Below are positions 51,068 to 60,629 of a stretch of DNA of 64,000 bases, in pieces (position 1 is the first letter of the stretch; every line of letters begins with the position of its first letter). The notes below the pieces were generated by a model. That model had not been told where the DNA came from and ran no database searches. It saw nothing but the letters and a program-made list of their open reading frames with translations. The stretch is taken from the NCBI RefSeq assembly GCF_025398735.1, contig NZ_CP104694.1, forward strand, positions 2,877,001 through 2,941,000. The letters are read 5' to 3'. This DNA is from Tahibacter amnicola (lineage in GTDB: Bacteria; Pseudomonadota; Gammaproteobacteria; Xanthomonadales; Rhodanobacteraceae). Made by a program: the position numbers and the translations under genes.

Positions 51068-51643
51068 ATGTTGCTGATGATCGACAACTACGATTCGTTT
51101 ACCTACAACCTCGTGCAGTACTTCCTGGAGCTGGGCGAAGAGGTGACGGTGCGGCGCAACGATGAAATCACCCTCGAGGACATCGATCGCCTGGCGCCCC
51201 GGCGACTGGTGCTGTCGCCCGGTCCGTGTTCGCCGGCGGAGGCGGGTATCTGTGTCCCGCTGGTCAAGCGGTTCGCCGGCACACTGCCGATCCTGGGCGT
51301 GTGCCTTGGCCACCAGAGCATGGGCGCCGCGTTCGGCGGCAACATCATCCGCGCGCAGCGCCAGATGCATGGCAAGGCCAGCCTGATCGACACCGACCAG
51401 CAGGGGGTCTACGCAGGCCTTCCGGCGAAGTTCCAGGTGATTCGCTACCACTCGCTGACGATCGAGGAATCGACCTTGCCGGCCTGCTTGCAGGTCACCT
51501 CCCGGGCCGACGACGGCGAGATCATGGGCGTGCGTCACAAGCCCGAACCGGGTTTCGCGCCGATGGAAGGCGTGCAGTTCCATCCCGAGTCCATCCTGAC
51601 CGAACATGGCCATGCGATGTTGCAGAACTTCCTGAATATGTAG
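51068..51643 (+). CDS. trpG: Anthranilate synthase component II (glutamine amidotransferase)
   Basis: The product has 191 residues from ATG 51068. GAGGG overlaps the end of trpE, so translation is coupled. It is a class I glutamine amidotransferase with catalytic Cys79 (LGVCLGHQS) and the His-Glu pair in FHPES near residue 170. N-terminal [18 protein letters not shown] is characteristic of TrpG/PabA. It supplies ammonia to TrpE; in some species the same subunit also serves folate synthesis (PabA), which cannot be excluded here. Confidence 0.95.
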   Translation: MLLMIDNYDSFTYNLVQYFLELGEEVTVRRNDEITLEDIDRLAPRRLVLSPGPCSPAEAGICVPLVKRFAGTLPILGVCLGHQSMGAAFGGNIIRAQRQMHGKASLIDTDQQGVYAGLPAKFQVIRYHSLTIEESTLPACLQVTSRADDGEIMGVRHKPEPGFAPMEGVQFHPESILTEHGHAMLQNFLNM

Positions 51644-51742
51644 GTCAAGCGGTACGGTGACGCCGTGATCAAATGGCTCTGTGAGTGGCGCGAATCGGCG
51701 GGCAGCATGGGCGCCACTTTCGCAGACACAGGGCCGTTACAT

Positions 51743-52180
51743 ATGAAGACGAAATTTCGCACCGCCGGCGTGCTGCTGGCTGTGATGGCGTCGGCACCGG
51801 CATTTGCCGGCGCCGACGAGGACGCGGTCAAGGCGGCGGATGCGCGTTTGAACGCATTGATCCTCCAGCGCGACACGGAAGGCGCGCGTGCCATGTACGC
51901 CGATGATTTCGTGCTGACCACCTCCAGTGGAAAGGTGAAGCACAAGACGGACATGGTTAACGAAGTCGCGGCGCCGGACGTGCGGATGTCGGTCAACCAG
52001 ACCTCGAATATCGAGGTGCGCGTGCATGGCGATACGGCGGTGCTCACGGCGGACCTGGCCCAGAAGGGCGAATACCAGGGCAAGTCCTTCGATGTGGTGC
52101 TTGACGTGACCGATACGTGGATCCGCGTTGACGGCAAGTGGCTGCTGCTGGCTGGTCATGCCAGCAAGCGGCCGCAGTAG
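51743..52180 (+). CDS. Secreted NTF2-like (DUF4440/SnoaL-type) protein
   Basis: The product has 145 residues from ATG 51743, with a signal peptide (KFRTAGVLLAVMASAPAFAG). The mature part fits the NTF2-like cone fold: a helix AADARLNALILQRD, YADDFVLTTSSGKVKHKTDM, then DVTDTWIRVDGKWLLLAGHA. Such domains bind small ligands or act as subunits; no catalytic pair can be assigned. The start is chosen for the signal peptide; the upstream in-frame extension to 51665 would bury it. It is convergent with the next gene at a distance of 7 bases. Confidence 0.75.
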   Translation: MKTKFRTAGVLLAVMASAPAFAGADEDAVKAADARLNALILQRDTEGARAMYADDFVLTTSSGKVKHKTDMVNEVAAPDVRMSVNQTSNIEVRVHGDTAVLTADLAQKGEYQGKSFDVVLDVTDTWIRVDGKWLLLAGHASKRPQ

Positions 52181-52187
52181 GTCGCAG

Positions 52188-53180
52188 TCACTCTCCGGCG
52201 GGCGGTGCTACCGGTTGGGTAGCGCCGCAGCGTTCCGCCAGCCGCTTCGGGTCGCCGCGCAGTACGGAGTCGACGTAGTAGTCGAGCAGTCCCTCGGCCA
52301 GCTTCTTGTCCTGGTCCGGAATGAGGCCGCGCGTATCCGCCAGCCACCCGTCGATGCACTGCTGCTTCGCGGCAGTGCTGCTGCCGCAGGTCAGGAAGTG
52401 GTCAAGCGCCGTGCGGTACTGGTCGAACTCGTCCCGGTCCATGACCGGGCCATGCCCCGGGACCAGCTGCCTGAAGGTGGTTTCCGCGAAGTGCCCGAGC
52501 GCCCGCTGCCATCTCTGGGGGCAGGCGGTGTCGAGCAGCGGGGCCGGCAGGGTCACCAGGTCGCCGGCGAGCAGCGTCCGGGTCTTGCGGTCGAATAGCC
52601 AGATATCGCCCCCGGTGACCGCGTTGCGCTCCAGGTTCAGGCGTAATTCGTGTTCGCCGATCGTCACGGTATGCGACCGGGTAACGACGTGAGTGGGCTT
52701 GAGCCCTTCGCCATTGTCGATCAACGCCAGCTCGGCCCGATAGGCGGCCTGGTCCGGCGAGCCGTCGGCAGCGCGGCCGAGCAGTTCCGTGAGCTGTTTT
52801 TTGTAATTGGCAAGAAATCCGGTAAGCGCGCCGTCGATCGCGCCGCTGGCATGGACCTGGGCTTCGGGATAGGCCTTGCGAATCATGAGATTGCCGCCGA
52901 CATGATCCAGGTGCCAATGGGAATTGATCACGGCGATGATCGGTTCCCGCTGTTCCGTCGCGGCATCGAGCAGGCGCTGGGTGTGCGCCGGATGCCGGCC
53001 CGTATCGAAGACCACCAGGCCATCGGACGTTTCAATCAGCACGCTGTTGCCGTCGGGCTGCTGGCCCTGCACGAACCGGCCGGGTACGAGCGTGTAGCCG
53101 CGGGCCACCGATCGGGTGTCTGCGCCGCTTGCAGCGACGGGCAACCACAACGCCAGGAGCGTACAGAACAGACGTCTCAT
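52188..53180 (-). CDS. Periplasmic metallo-beta-lactamase-fold hydrolase
   Basis: The product has 330 residues with a signal peptide (RRLFCTLLALWLPVAASG). The metal-binding motif HWHLDHVGG (about residue 88) is complete. Further ligands are likely in the segment after TRSHTVTIG, Asp of LLAGDLVTL and His of VPGHGPVMD. The FVQGQQPDGNSVLIE start is of the QuiP/SoxH-like MBL group. The substrate is unknown; it may or may not be a beta-lactamase. Its promoter region faces the Nudix gene and contains a repeated 12-mer. Confidence 0.85.
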   Translation of the reverse strand: MRRLFCTLLALWLPVAASGADTRSVARGYTLVPGRFVQGQQPDGNSVLIETSDGLVVFDTGRHPAHTQRLLDAATEQREPIIAVINSHWHLDHVGGNLMIRKAYPEAQVHASGAIDGALTGFLANYKKQLTELLGRAADGSPDQAAYRAELALIDNGEGLKPTHVVTRSHTVTIGEHELRLNLERNAVTGGDIWLFDRKTRTLLAGDLVTLPAPLLDTACPQRWQRALGHFAETTFRQLVPGHGPVMDRDEFDQYRTALDHFLTCGSSTAAKQQCIDGWLADTRGLIPDQDKKLAEGLLDYYVDSVLRGDPKRLAERCGATQPVAPPAGE

Positions 53181-53198
53181 CAGGATATCCTTGCGGTC

Positions 53199-53249
53199 TT
53201 TGCCGATCGCAGTCTAAGGCTGCCGTCTCGCCCTAGTTTTGCCGATCGC
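53199..53249. promoter_or_regulatory. Direct repeat in a divergent promoter region
   Basis: The 12-mer TTTGCCGATCGC occurs at 53199-53210 and again at 53238-53249, 39 bases apart, in the 110-base gap between the divergent hydrolase and Nudix genes. It holds a CGATCG palindrome. Two identical copies in so short a gap suggest an operator for a shared regulator. Confidence 0.45.
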
Positions 53250-53290
53250 GCTAGATTGCGGAATCTCTTGGCACTGCCTGGAAGGTACTA

Positions 53291-53776
53291 ATGCCCTATA
53301 CACCCATTATCGCCACACTCGGCTATGTGCTGTCGGAAGATCGCCGGCGGGTGCTGATGGTCCATCGCAATGCGCGTCCGGATGACCATCACCTGGGCAA
53401 GTACAACGGTCTGGGCGGCAAGGTGGAGCGTGATGAAGATGTCCATGCCGGCATGCGCCGCGAGATTCGCGAGGAGGCGGGCATCGAGTGCACCGCGCTG
53501 ACGCTGCGCGGCACGATCAGCTGGCCGGGGTTCGGCAAGCACGGCGAAGACTGGCTCGGCTTCATTTTCGTGATCGACCGGTTTGAAGGCACGCCCGCGG
53601 AACGCAATGCCGAAGGCAGCCTGGAATGGGTCCCGCGCGAGCAGATCCTGACCCTGCCGATGTGGGAGGGCGACCGGCATTTCCTACCGCTGGTCTTCGA
53701 TGAGGATCCGCGTCCCTTTCATGGCGTCATGCCGTATCGCGACGGGCGTATGCAGTCCTGGACCTTTTCGCGCTGA
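53291..53776 (+). CDS. Nudix hydrolase, MTH1/MutT-like
   Basis: The product has 161 residues. A complete Nudix box lies at about 42-64 (GGKVERDEDVHAGMRREIRE, then EAGI), with the metal-binding REIREE. The NGLGGKVE lead-in and the W-PGFGKHGEDW stretch resemble MTH1-type oxidised-purine nucleotide diphosphatases, which clean 8-oxo-dGTP or 2-OH-dATP from the nucleotide pool. Substrate assignment is by resemblance only. Cytoplasmic. Confidence 0.88.
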   Translation: MPYTPIIATLGYVLSEDRRRVLMVHRNARPDDHHLGKYNGLGGKVERDEDVHAGMRREIREEAGIECTALTLRGTISWPGFGKHGEDWLGFIFVIDRFEGTPAERNAEGSLEWVPREQILTLPMWEGDRHFLPLVFDEDPRPFHGVMPYRDGRMQSWTFSR

Positions 53777-53819
53777 GACGCCGGCGCCACCGCCCGTGGG
53801 GCAGCGCCGGCGTATTGAC

Positions 53820-56246
53820 TCAGATCGGCGCGCCAGGAGGGATTGGCGGCAGCGGACGCAGCTTTATCGAGCGCGGATCGCTGAGGTAGCGCCCGATCCA
53901 TTGGGCGGCCTGGCGGCGGTTGTCCGTGATCGATTCTCGCGGCGACGGGTTCTGGGCCAGCCACTGCTGCCATGCGGCCAGCCGGTGGCGTACGACGGCG
54001 TCGACCTGGGGATGCAACTGTCCACCATCGACGCTGGCGAGGAGGCCATCGAGCACCGTCCAGTTGGCGGCGAGCTGGATGGCGTCCGCGCCGGTGACGC
54101 CGTCGGTGGCCGGGTCGCGTTGCCAGGTCGCGCGGAACGCGGCATCGAGCAGCTCGGTGACGTCGGGCAGGTTTTTGTCGCGCGCGTGCTGCCAGGCCAC
54201 GCGATTGAGCCGTGCCGGCTCGAACAGGAACTGGACGCTCACCGCGCTGGCGGCCGACGCCGCGCTGATCGGGTCGAACTGCGGCGCCGTGCGTGTCGCG
54301 AAATATTCCCGGCCCCGCTCGTATTCGTTGCCGGGCGGCATCAGCTGGTCGAGCAGGCTGGCGGGCAATGCCAGCTCCTTCGCCGACAGCGTCTGCAGGA
54401 GCCGTTCGAGCGCCGCGCGCTGGTCAGCCGCGGACACGGGCGTGGTCCGTGCGGTGGTGTCGCCGGCCAGGCCATAGCGATAGCTCGCTCCACCGATCAG
54501 GCGTGCGATGGCCTCGGCCTGGTAGCGGTGCAGCAGGTAGACCGGCACCAGCCGCGCTTCCAGCTCGCCCAGCTGCCGTTCGGGCGGCAGTACGCCGGGT
54601 CCGAAACCTTCCAGGGCCTTGCGACGCACGCGCAGAAGCGTATCGAAGGTGTCGAGCGAACGGTCGCCAAAGTCCCACAGCAGGGCATCGGGATGCGAGG
54701 CGCCGGGGGCGCGGGCATCGGCGTCGCTGACGAAACCCAGGCCCGCCTTGGCCGCCGCCGCGCGCAGCTCGGCGAGGCCTGCGGCTTCGGCATCATCGGC
54801 AAACGCCTGGTAACCATGGCGCACGATGAAGTCGTCCCAGGGCCCGACGCCGACGCCGTAGGCGTTCTCGAGGCTGACATTGCCCTGGTCGTCCAGGTGC
54901 AGCAGCGGATGGGGGTAGTCCATCACCGAGCCATTGCCGTTCCGGCTGGCGGCGAAATTGTGAGCGAAGCCCAGCGCGTGGCCGACTTCATGCGCCGACA
55001 GCTGGCGCAGGCGCGACAGGGCCATTTCCTGTGCCTGTCTTGCCAGCTGGCCCGATTCGGGCTTGCCGTAGGGCGCGAGCAGGCCCTCAGCGATGAGGAT
55101 GTCCTGGCGGACGCGTTGCGAACCGAGGGTCACGGCGCCCTTGATGATCTCCCCGGTACGCGGATCGGTCAGGGCCGCGCCATAGGACCAGCCGCGCGTC
55201 GCCCGATGCACCCAGAGGATGGTGTTGTAGCGCACGTCCATGGGATCGATGCCCTCGGGCATCAGCTCTGCGCGGAAGGCGTCCTTGTAGCCAGCCTTTT
55301 CAAAGGCGGTCTTCCACCAGTTCGCGCCTTCGAGCAGCGCCGAGCGGACCGGCTCGGGGGTGCCGGGATCCAGGTAGAACACGATCGGCTTCTTGACCGT
55401 GCTCACTGCCGCGGACGGGTCGGTTTTCTCCAGCCGGAAGCGGGGCTGCCAGCGCACGTCCAGGCTGCTGGCCAGCGGCTGGGAGAAATCGTAGTAGCCC
55501 TGGCTGAAGGCACCGGAGGCCGGGTGGAAGGGGCGCGGACGGAAACCGTCGGCCGGCAGCCGCACCAGGCTGACGTGCTGGCGCACGCTCAGGGATGTCG
55601 GATCCATGCTGACCTGCTGCACGAACTTGCCCTCACCGGGGCCCTGGAAGGTGAGAAGCCCTTCGAGTTCGGTGTTGTCGGGAAAGGTTTTCACCGTGTC
55701 GAGCAGCGGAGCACTGCGCTCCTTGTCGACCGAATACTTGCCCTGTTCCGTGCCGTCGATGCGGTCGGCGATCCCGTGCCGGTCGCCGGTCAGGAACGTG
55801 CTGAAGTCGACGCGGACGGTGCCGTCCTTGCCGGATGGCAGGATGTCACCGGCCCACAGGACCGATTCGGCAAACGCTTCGCGGGCGCCGCGCTGTTCCG
55901 CCGGATTGGCCGCACTGGCGATGTAGCGCGTATTGCGCTCGACCAGCAGCAGGCGTGGACCGGCGCGGCGGAACTCCACCAGACGGACCGCGCCTGACTG
56001 GCCGCGATCCAGGCCGACGTCGTTGGATCCCAGGCCGTGGGGCAGGGACGTTGTCAGGAGAAAGGGCGTGTCAAGGTGCTTCACGCCGATGACGACGCGG
56101 CCCTTGGCCGCATCGGCCCACACGTCGACGAAGCCTTCGGTGCGCGGAACGCCGTGCAGACTGTCTGGCTCGGGCTTGGCCGCGTGAAGGGTGGTTGAAA
56201 CGAGCAACGAGAGCGGGATCAGCCACAGACGGGTGCGCAGGTTCAT
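53820..56246 (-). CDS. Secreted zinc-dependent metalloprotease (DUF5117/DUF4953 family)
   Basis: The product has 808 residues from ATG 56246, chosen because a signal peptide follows (TRLWLIPLSLLVSTTLHAA). The N-terminal half is DUF5117-like (GFVDVWADAAKGRVVIGVKH). The catalytic part has SAHEVGHALGFAHNF near residue 420, an HExxHxxxxxH zincin motif, with a downstream VMDYPHP Met-turn. The overall length and domain order agree with the family, whose physiological substrates are not established. It acts in the periplasm or outside the cell. It is divergent from gyrA. Confidence 0.88.
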   Translation of the reverse strand: MNLRTRLWLIPLSLLVSTTLHAAKPEPDSLHGVPRTEGFVDVWADAAKGRVVIGVKHLDTPFLLTTSLPHGLGSNDVGLDRGQSGAVRLVEFRRAGPRLLLVERNTRYIASAANPAEQRGAREAFAESVLWAGDILPSGKDGTVRVDFSTFLTGDRHGIADRIDGTEQGKYSVDKERSAPLLDTVKTFPDNTELEGLLTFQGPGEGKFVQQVSMDPTSLSVRQHVSLVRLPADGFRPRPFHPASGAFSQGYYDFSQPLASSLDVRWQPRFRLEKTDPSAAVSTVKKPIVFYLDPGTPEPVRSALLEGANWWKTAFEKAGYKDAFRAELMPEGIDPMDVRYNTILWVHRATRGWSYGAALTDPRTGEIIKGAVTLGSQRVRQDILIAEGLLAPYGKPESGQLARQAQEMALSRLRQLSAHEVGHALGFAHNFAASRNGNGSVMDYPHPLLHLDDQGNVSLENAYGVGVGPWDDFIVRHGYQAFADDAEAAGLAELRAAAAKAGLGFVSDADARAPGASHPDALLWDFGDRSLDTFDTLLRVRRKALEGFGPGVLPPERQLGELEARLVPVYLLHRYQAEAIARLIGGASYRYGLAGDTTARTTPVSAADQRAALERLLQTLSAKELALPASLLDQLMPPGNEYERGREYFATRTAPQFDPISAASAASAVSVQFLFEPARLNRVAWQHARDKNLPDVTELLDAAFRATWQRDPATDGVTGADAIQLAANWTVLDGLLASVDGGQLHPQVDAVVRHRLAAWQQWLAQNPSPRESITDNRRQAAQWIGRYLSDPRSIKLRPLPPIPPGAPI

Positions 56247-56550
56247 GGACTCATGCGATGACGGTGCAGAACCTCGAACATAGCCGGGTTCCGGCCAGAA
56301 CGAAAATGACGAACGGAACGGTTTGCCGACGTGGCGGGCCCGCGGGCCACGGGGTCGCCGGCACCCGGGCTCGGGGAGCCGGGCGACGGGGCGGCTCCGC
56401 GGTGACATTTCCAGCCAGAAACAAGGGCTTCCGAGCGCCAACGCGGCGCCCCGGTATGGTATCCTTGCGCGTTATTTCGACGCGGGCCGGGCAAGCCGGC
56501 ATCGCAGCGAAGTCGCTCCATCTTGCCGTATCCGAGATATTGGAATCCCG
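56247..56550. other. Divergent promoter region of the metalloprotease gene and gyrA
   Basis: This is 304 bases. The stretch at 56330-56400 is extremely GC-rich with several overlapping inverted repeats. A possible -10-like TATGGTATCCT lies at about 56455-56465, but a matching -35 was not found. GGAA seven bases before the gyrA ATG is a modest ribosome site. No gene supported. Confidence 0.4.
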
Positions 56551-59220
56551 ATGGCGGAACTAGCCAAAGAAGTTATTCGCGTCAACATCGAAGACGAGAT
56601 GAAACAAAGCTACCTCGATTACGCCATGAGCGTGATCGTGGGACGCGCACTGCCGGACGTGCGCGACGGCCTCAAGCCTGTGCACCGGCGCGTGCTTTTC
56701 GCCATGCAGGAACTCAACAACGTCTGGAACCGGCCGTACGTGAAGTGCGCCCGCGTCGTCGGCGACGTGATCGGTAAATACCATCCGCATGGCGATACGG
56801 CGGTGTACGACGCCCTGGTGCGCATGGCGCAGGACTTCTCCCTGCGCTACATGCTGATTGACGGACAAGGCAACTTCGGCTCGATCGACGGCGACGCCGC
56901 CGCGGCGATGCGCTACACCGAGTGCCGGCTGGAACGTCTGAGCTCGGAGCTGCTCGCGGATATCGACAAGGAAACCGTCGATTTCCAGCCCAACTACGAT
57001 GAAAAGGAACTGGAACCGTCGGTACTGCCGACGCGCGTCCCGAACCTGCTGGTCAACGGCTCGGCCGGTATCGCGGTCGGCATGGCCACCAACATTCCGC
57101 CGCACAACCTGGGCGAGGTGATCGACGCCACGATCGGCCTGATCGACGATCCCTCCCTGGGCATCGATGACCTGATGCGTTTCGTTCCGGGCCCGGACTT
57201 CCCCACCGCCGGCATTATCAACGGCGCTTCGGGCATCGTCGAGGCTTACCGCACCGGGCGTGGCCGAATCCTTATTCGCGCCCGTACCGAAGTGGAAACC
57301 AGCGCCAACGGCCGCGAGACGATCGTCGTCACGGAGCTGCCGTACCAGGTCAACAAAGCCCGGCTGATCGAAAAGATCGCCGAGCTGCACAAGGAAAAGA
57401 AAATCGAGGGCATCGCCCCGGATGGCCTGCGCGACGAATCCGACAAGGACGGAATGCGCATCGTCATCGAGGTGCGCAAGGACGCGATGGCCGACGTGCT
57501 GCTGAACAATCTTTTCCAGCAGACGCAATTGCAGGTCACCTTCGGCATCAACATGGTGGCGCTGGTCGACGGCCAGCCCAAGCTGCTGAACCTCAAGGAA
57601 ATTCTCGAAGCGTTTATCCGTCACCGCCGCGAAGTGGTGACCCGCCGCACCATTTTCGAGCTGCGCAAGGCACGCGCCCGCGCGCACATCCTCGAAGGCC
57701 TCACCGTCGCGCTGGCGAACATCGACGAAATGATCGAGCTGATCAAGACGTCGGAATCGCCGCAGGTGGCCAAGGAACGCATGCTGGCGCGCCGCTGGGA
57801 GCCGGGCATGGTCCGCGCGCTGCTCGCGGCGGCGGGTGCCGATGCCTCGCGTCCGGAAGATCTCGACCCGGGCAATGGCCTGGCCGAGGACGGCTACCAG
57901 CTGTCGGAAGTCCAGGCCAAGGAAATCCTGGAAATGCGCCTGAACCGCCTGACCGGCCTGGAACAGGACAAGCTCACCGATGAATACAAGGCCCTGCTGG
58001 AAACCATCCGCGGCCTGATCGAGATCCTCTCTGATCCCGCCGTGCTGCTGGCGCTGATCCGCGGCGAACTGGTCGAGGTGAAGGATGCCTTCGCTGACCC
58101 GCGCCGCACGGTGATCCAGCCCAGCCAGGAAGACCTCGACGTGCTCGACCTGATCGAGCCGGAAAACGTCGTGGTGACGCTCTCGCACACGGGCTATTGC
58201 AAGCGCCAGCCGATCACCACCTACCGCGCGCAGAAGCGCGGCGGCAAGGGGCGTTCGGCAACGGCCGTGAAGGAAGAGGATTTCGTCTCCCAGGTGTGGG
58301 TGGTGAACACCCATGACACCCTGCTGACCTTCACCAGTACCGGCCGCGTACTGTGGCTCAAGGTCTACCAGATTCCCGATGCCGGTCCGAATTCGCGTGG
58401 CAAGCCGATCGTGAACCTGCTGCCGCTGGAGACGGACGAAAAGATCCAGGCCGTGCTTCCGGTCCGCGATTTCCCGCAGGACCGCTACGTGTTCTTCGCC
58501 ACCCGCCAGGGCACGGTGAAGAAGACGTCACTGGCCGACTACTCGCGCCCGCGCACCTCGGGCATCCGCGCGATCGACCTGGACGACGGCGATGGCCTGG
58601 TGGATGTGGCCATCACCGACGGCACCTCGGACGTGCTGATGTTTGCCTCCAATGGCAAGGCGGTTCGCTTCGCCGAAGACGAAGTACGCCCGATGGGACG
58701 CGTGGCCCACGGCGTGCGTGGCATGCGCCTGACCGAGGCTGCGGAAGTCGTGTCGATGGTCGTGGTCAAGGGCGAGGGCGATGTACTCACCGCCACCGAA
58801 CGCGGCTTCGGCAAGCGTACGCCGCTGGACGAGTACCCGCGCAAGGGCCGCGGCACACAGGGTGTCATCGCGATCCAATGCTCGGGCCGCAACGGTGCGC
58901 TGGTGGCCGCCGTGCAGCTGGATGACACGCACGAGCTGATGCTGATCTCCAACCAGGGCACCCTGGTGCGGACGCGCGCCGCCGAGATTGCCCGCGTCGG
59001 GCGCAACACGCAGGGCGTGACCCTGATCCGCCTGCCGGATTCGGAAGCGCTGTGCGGCGTGGTACGCATCGAAGCGCTCGGCAGTGATGGCGACGAAGGT
59101 GAGGGTGAAGGGCTCGGTGAAAACGGTGCGGGTGGTCCGCCGGGTGACGAGCCGGCATCGGACAATTCCGCCGCCGCTTCGGAAAGCGCCGCGGCTACGG
59201 ATGAGGCGGCACCGGAGTAA
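56551..59220 (+). CDS. gyrA: DNA gyrase subunit A
   Basis: The product has 889 residues; it breaks and rejoins DNA with GyrB to introduce negative supercoils. Catalytic Tyr lies in AAAMRYTE (about 122). The quinolone-determining region reads [18 protein letters not shown]: Thr stands at the E. coli Ser83 position and Asp at the Asp87 position, as in wild-type Pseudomonas, so no resistance mutation is evident. The GyrA box QKRGGKGR (about 560) is present, separating gyrase from topoisomerase IV. The C-terminal beta-pinwheel is followed by a long acidic, low-complexity tail (last 45 residues). It is followed by a strong terminator. Confidence 0.98.
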   Translation: MAELAKEVIRVNIEDEMKQSYLDYAMSVIVGRALPDVRDGLKPVHRRVLFAMQELNNVWNRPYVKCARVVGDVIGKYHPHGDTAVYDALVRMAQDFSLRYMLIDGQGNFGSIDGDAAAAMRYTECRLERLSSELLADIDKETVDFQPNYDEKELEPSVLPTRVPNLLVNGSAGIAVGMATNIPPHNLGEVIDATIGLIDDPSLGIDDLMRFVPGPDFPTAGIINGASGIVEAYRTGRGRILIRARTEVETSANGRETIVVTELPYQVNKARLIEKIAELHKEKKIEGIAPDGLRDESDKDGMRIVIEVRKDAMADVLLNNLFQQTQLQVTFGINMVALVDGQPKLLNLKEILEAFIRHRREVVTRRTIFELRKARARAHILEGLTVALANIDEMIELIKTSESPQVAKERMLARRWEPGMVRALLAAAGADASRPEDLDPGNGLAEDGYQLSEVQAKEILEMRLNRLTGLEQDKLTDEYKALLETIRGLIEILSDPAVLLALIRGELVEVKDAFADPRRTVIQPSQEDLDVLDLIEPENVVVTLSHTGYCKRQPITTYRAQKRGGKGRSATAVKEEDFVSQVWVVNTHDTLLTFTSTGRVLWLKVYQIPDAGPNSRGKPIVNLLPLETDEKIQAVLPVRDFPQDRYVFFATRQGTVKKTSLADYSRPRTSGIRAIDLDDGDGLVDVAITDGTSDVLMFASNGKAVRFAEDEVRPMGRVAHGVRGMRLTEAAEVVSMVVVKGEGDVLTATERGFGKRTPLDEYPRKGRGTQGVIAIQCSGRNGALVAAVQLDDTHELMLISNQGTLVRTRAAEIARVGRNTQGVTLIRLPDSEALCGVVRIEALGSDGDEGEGEGLGENGAGGPPGDEPASDNSAAASESAAATDEAAPE

Positions 59221-59241
59221 GCTGTCGTCCACCGAAAGCAC

Positions 59242-59271
59242 AAAAAAAGCGGCCTTCGAGCCGCTTTTTTT
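59242..59271. terminator. Bidirectional intrinsic terminator after gyrA
   Basis: Stem AGCGGC/GCCGCT with loop CTTCGA is flanked by seven A on one side and seven T on the other. It can therefore act for gyrA and, on the other strand, for the peroxiredoxin gene. Confidence 0.95.
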
Positions 59272-59319
59272 GTGCTGTGCTTTCGATGGCGACGCCGTTG
59301 TCGCTCCCAGTCGTTGCGA

Positions 59320-59799
59320 TCAGGCAAGTGACTCGAGCATCGCGTCAGCGCTGGAAACTTTGAATTCCCCCGGGGCTTCCACCTGCAGCGCCTTCACCAC
59401 GCCATCGTCGGCGTAAAGGGCGAAGCGCTTGGAACGAAGGCCCATGCCGAATGCCGTGGCGTCCATTTCCAGGCCCAGCGCGCGGGCCAGATTGGCGTTG
59501 CCGTCGGCGAGCATCATCAGGTCTTCCGGGACGTTCTGGTCCTTGGCCCAGGCCTTCATCACGAAGGCGTCGTTGACGGCCATGCAGGCGACCTCGACCC
59601 CTTTGTCCTTGAAGGCGCCGAACTTCTCGACGTAGCCCGGCAGGTGCTTGGCCGAACAGGTGGGCGTGAACGCGCCGGGAACCGAAAACAGCACGACCTT
59701 GCGGCCGTTGAAGATCTCGTCGGTGGTGATGGCCTGGACGCCGTCCTTGAGGACATTGAGCGTGGCCGAGGGGATGCGATCGCCGACCTGGATGGTCAT
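59320..59799 (-). CDS. Peroxiredoxin (Prx5 type)
   Basis: The product has 159 residues from ATG 59799, with AAGGAAA upstream; an extension to 59889 is Arg/Pro-rich and not family-like. Peroxidatic Cys48 lies in PGAFTPTCSAKHLPGY, the Prx5 signature. A second Cys lies in VACMAVND. It reduces hydrogen peroxide and organic peroxides using glutathione/glutaredoxin or thioredoxin. The remaining core (LMMLADGNANLARALGLEMD, GLRSKRFALYADDGVVK) is typical. Cytoplasmic. Confidence 0.94.
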   Translation of the reverse strand: MTIQVGDRIPSATLNVLKDGVQAITTDEIFNGRKVVLFSVPGAFTPTCSAKHLPGYVEKFGAFKDKGVEVACMAVNDAFVMKAWAKDQNVPEDLMMLADGNANLARALGLEMDATAFGMGLRSKRFALYADDGVVKALQVEAPGEFKVSSADAMLESLA

Positions 59800-59977
59800 G
59801 GGAATTTCCTTGTCAGGGAGAAAGGACGCTACGCGCTCTGCGCAACGACCGATCATAGCGGCCAGCGGCGGCGCCAACCACTCTTGCACGGTGGCCTTGA
59901 AACTGCGGACGGGGCACCTATCTATCCCGCCGTCACGACGCGCACGGTGCGCGTCTCACCCAGAAGGAGTGATGCAC

Positions 59978-60430
59978 ATGAGCGTTTCGCGCTACCAGCC
60001 GTGGGCGATCCCTTCCAACTTCCAGGAAGAGATCAAGCAGGTTTTCGAGCGGCTTTTCACCGGCAATGACGAAGCGGACCAGTCCAACGTGGTTACCAGC
60101 CAATGGACGCCGCGCGTGGATATCAAAGAAGAGGACAAGCGCTTCGTGATCTTCGCGGATATCCCCGGTGTTGATCCGAACGACATTGAAATCTCTATGG
60201 ACAAGGGAATCCTGTCCATCAAGGGCGAACGCCGCGCGGAGACGCGCGAGCCCAATGGCAAGCTCACCCGCGTGGAGCGCTCACACGGCGTGTTCTACCG
60301 GCGTTTCGCATTGCCCGACAGCGCGGACCCCGAAGGCATTACCGCCAGCGGCAAGAACGGCGTGCTGGAGATTGCAATCCCCAAGCGCCCGGAAACCTCG
60401 CCGCGGCGGATCTCGATCTCGGCGCACTGA
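59978..60430 (+). CDS. Small heat-shock protein (Hsp20 family)
   Basis: The product has 150 residues. AAGGAG lies eight bases before ATG 59978, better than the ATG at 59972. The alpha-crystallin domain covers about 42-140 (TPRVDIKEEDKRFVIFADIP, then GVDPNDIEISM, GILSIKGERR, and FYRRFALPD). The conserved GVLEIAIPK motif closes the domain, with a short C-terminal ISISAH extension bearing the I-x-I motif for oligomerisation. It is an ATP-independent holdase. A strong terminator separates it from the DnaJ-like gene. Confidence 0.94.
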   Translation: MSVSRYQPWAIPSNFQEEIKQVFERLFTGNDEADQSNVVTSQWTPRVDIKEEDKRFVIFADIPGVDPNDIEISMDKGILSIKGERRAETREPNGKLTRVERSHGVFYRRFALPDSADPEGITASGKNGVLEIAIPKRPETSPRRISISAH

Positions 60431-60482
60431 CCGGGCTCGACAGTCGACCATTGGGACGATTGAACCGGTAATCTATCGACCC

Positions 60483-60520
60483 GGGCCCGCGGCAGTGTCT
60501 GCCGCGGGCCCATTGTTTTT
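60483..60520 (+). terminator. Intrinsic terminator of the Hsp20 gene
   Basis: A 12-bp perfect stem GGGCCCGCGGCA/TGCCGCGGGCCC with loop GTGTC is followed by ATTGTTTTT. Confidence 0.9.
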
Positions 60521-60629
60521 GTCAGGGTCCGGCGCATGTGGGACGGAAAGACGCCCTGGTGATCGGCTCCGTGCGGGTCGTACCGCGGTGGTTCCGTCCG
60601 GCGAACGGCGAGGCAACAGGCGATAGGCG

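Noticed and set aside
53700-55997. Plus-strand frame of about 765 codons opposite the metalloprotease gene
   Set aside because: The minus strand has a signal peptide, HExxHxxxxxH motif and family length; the plus-strand translation has no recognisable features.
56770-56830. Quinolone-resistance mutation in GyrA
   Set aside because: Thr at the Ser83 position is the normal residue in several gammaproteobacteria, and Asp87 is intact.
56560-58314. Minus-strand frame of about 584 codons inside gyrA
   Set aside because: GyrA is unmistakable on the plus strand; the antisense frame is a codon-bias artefact.
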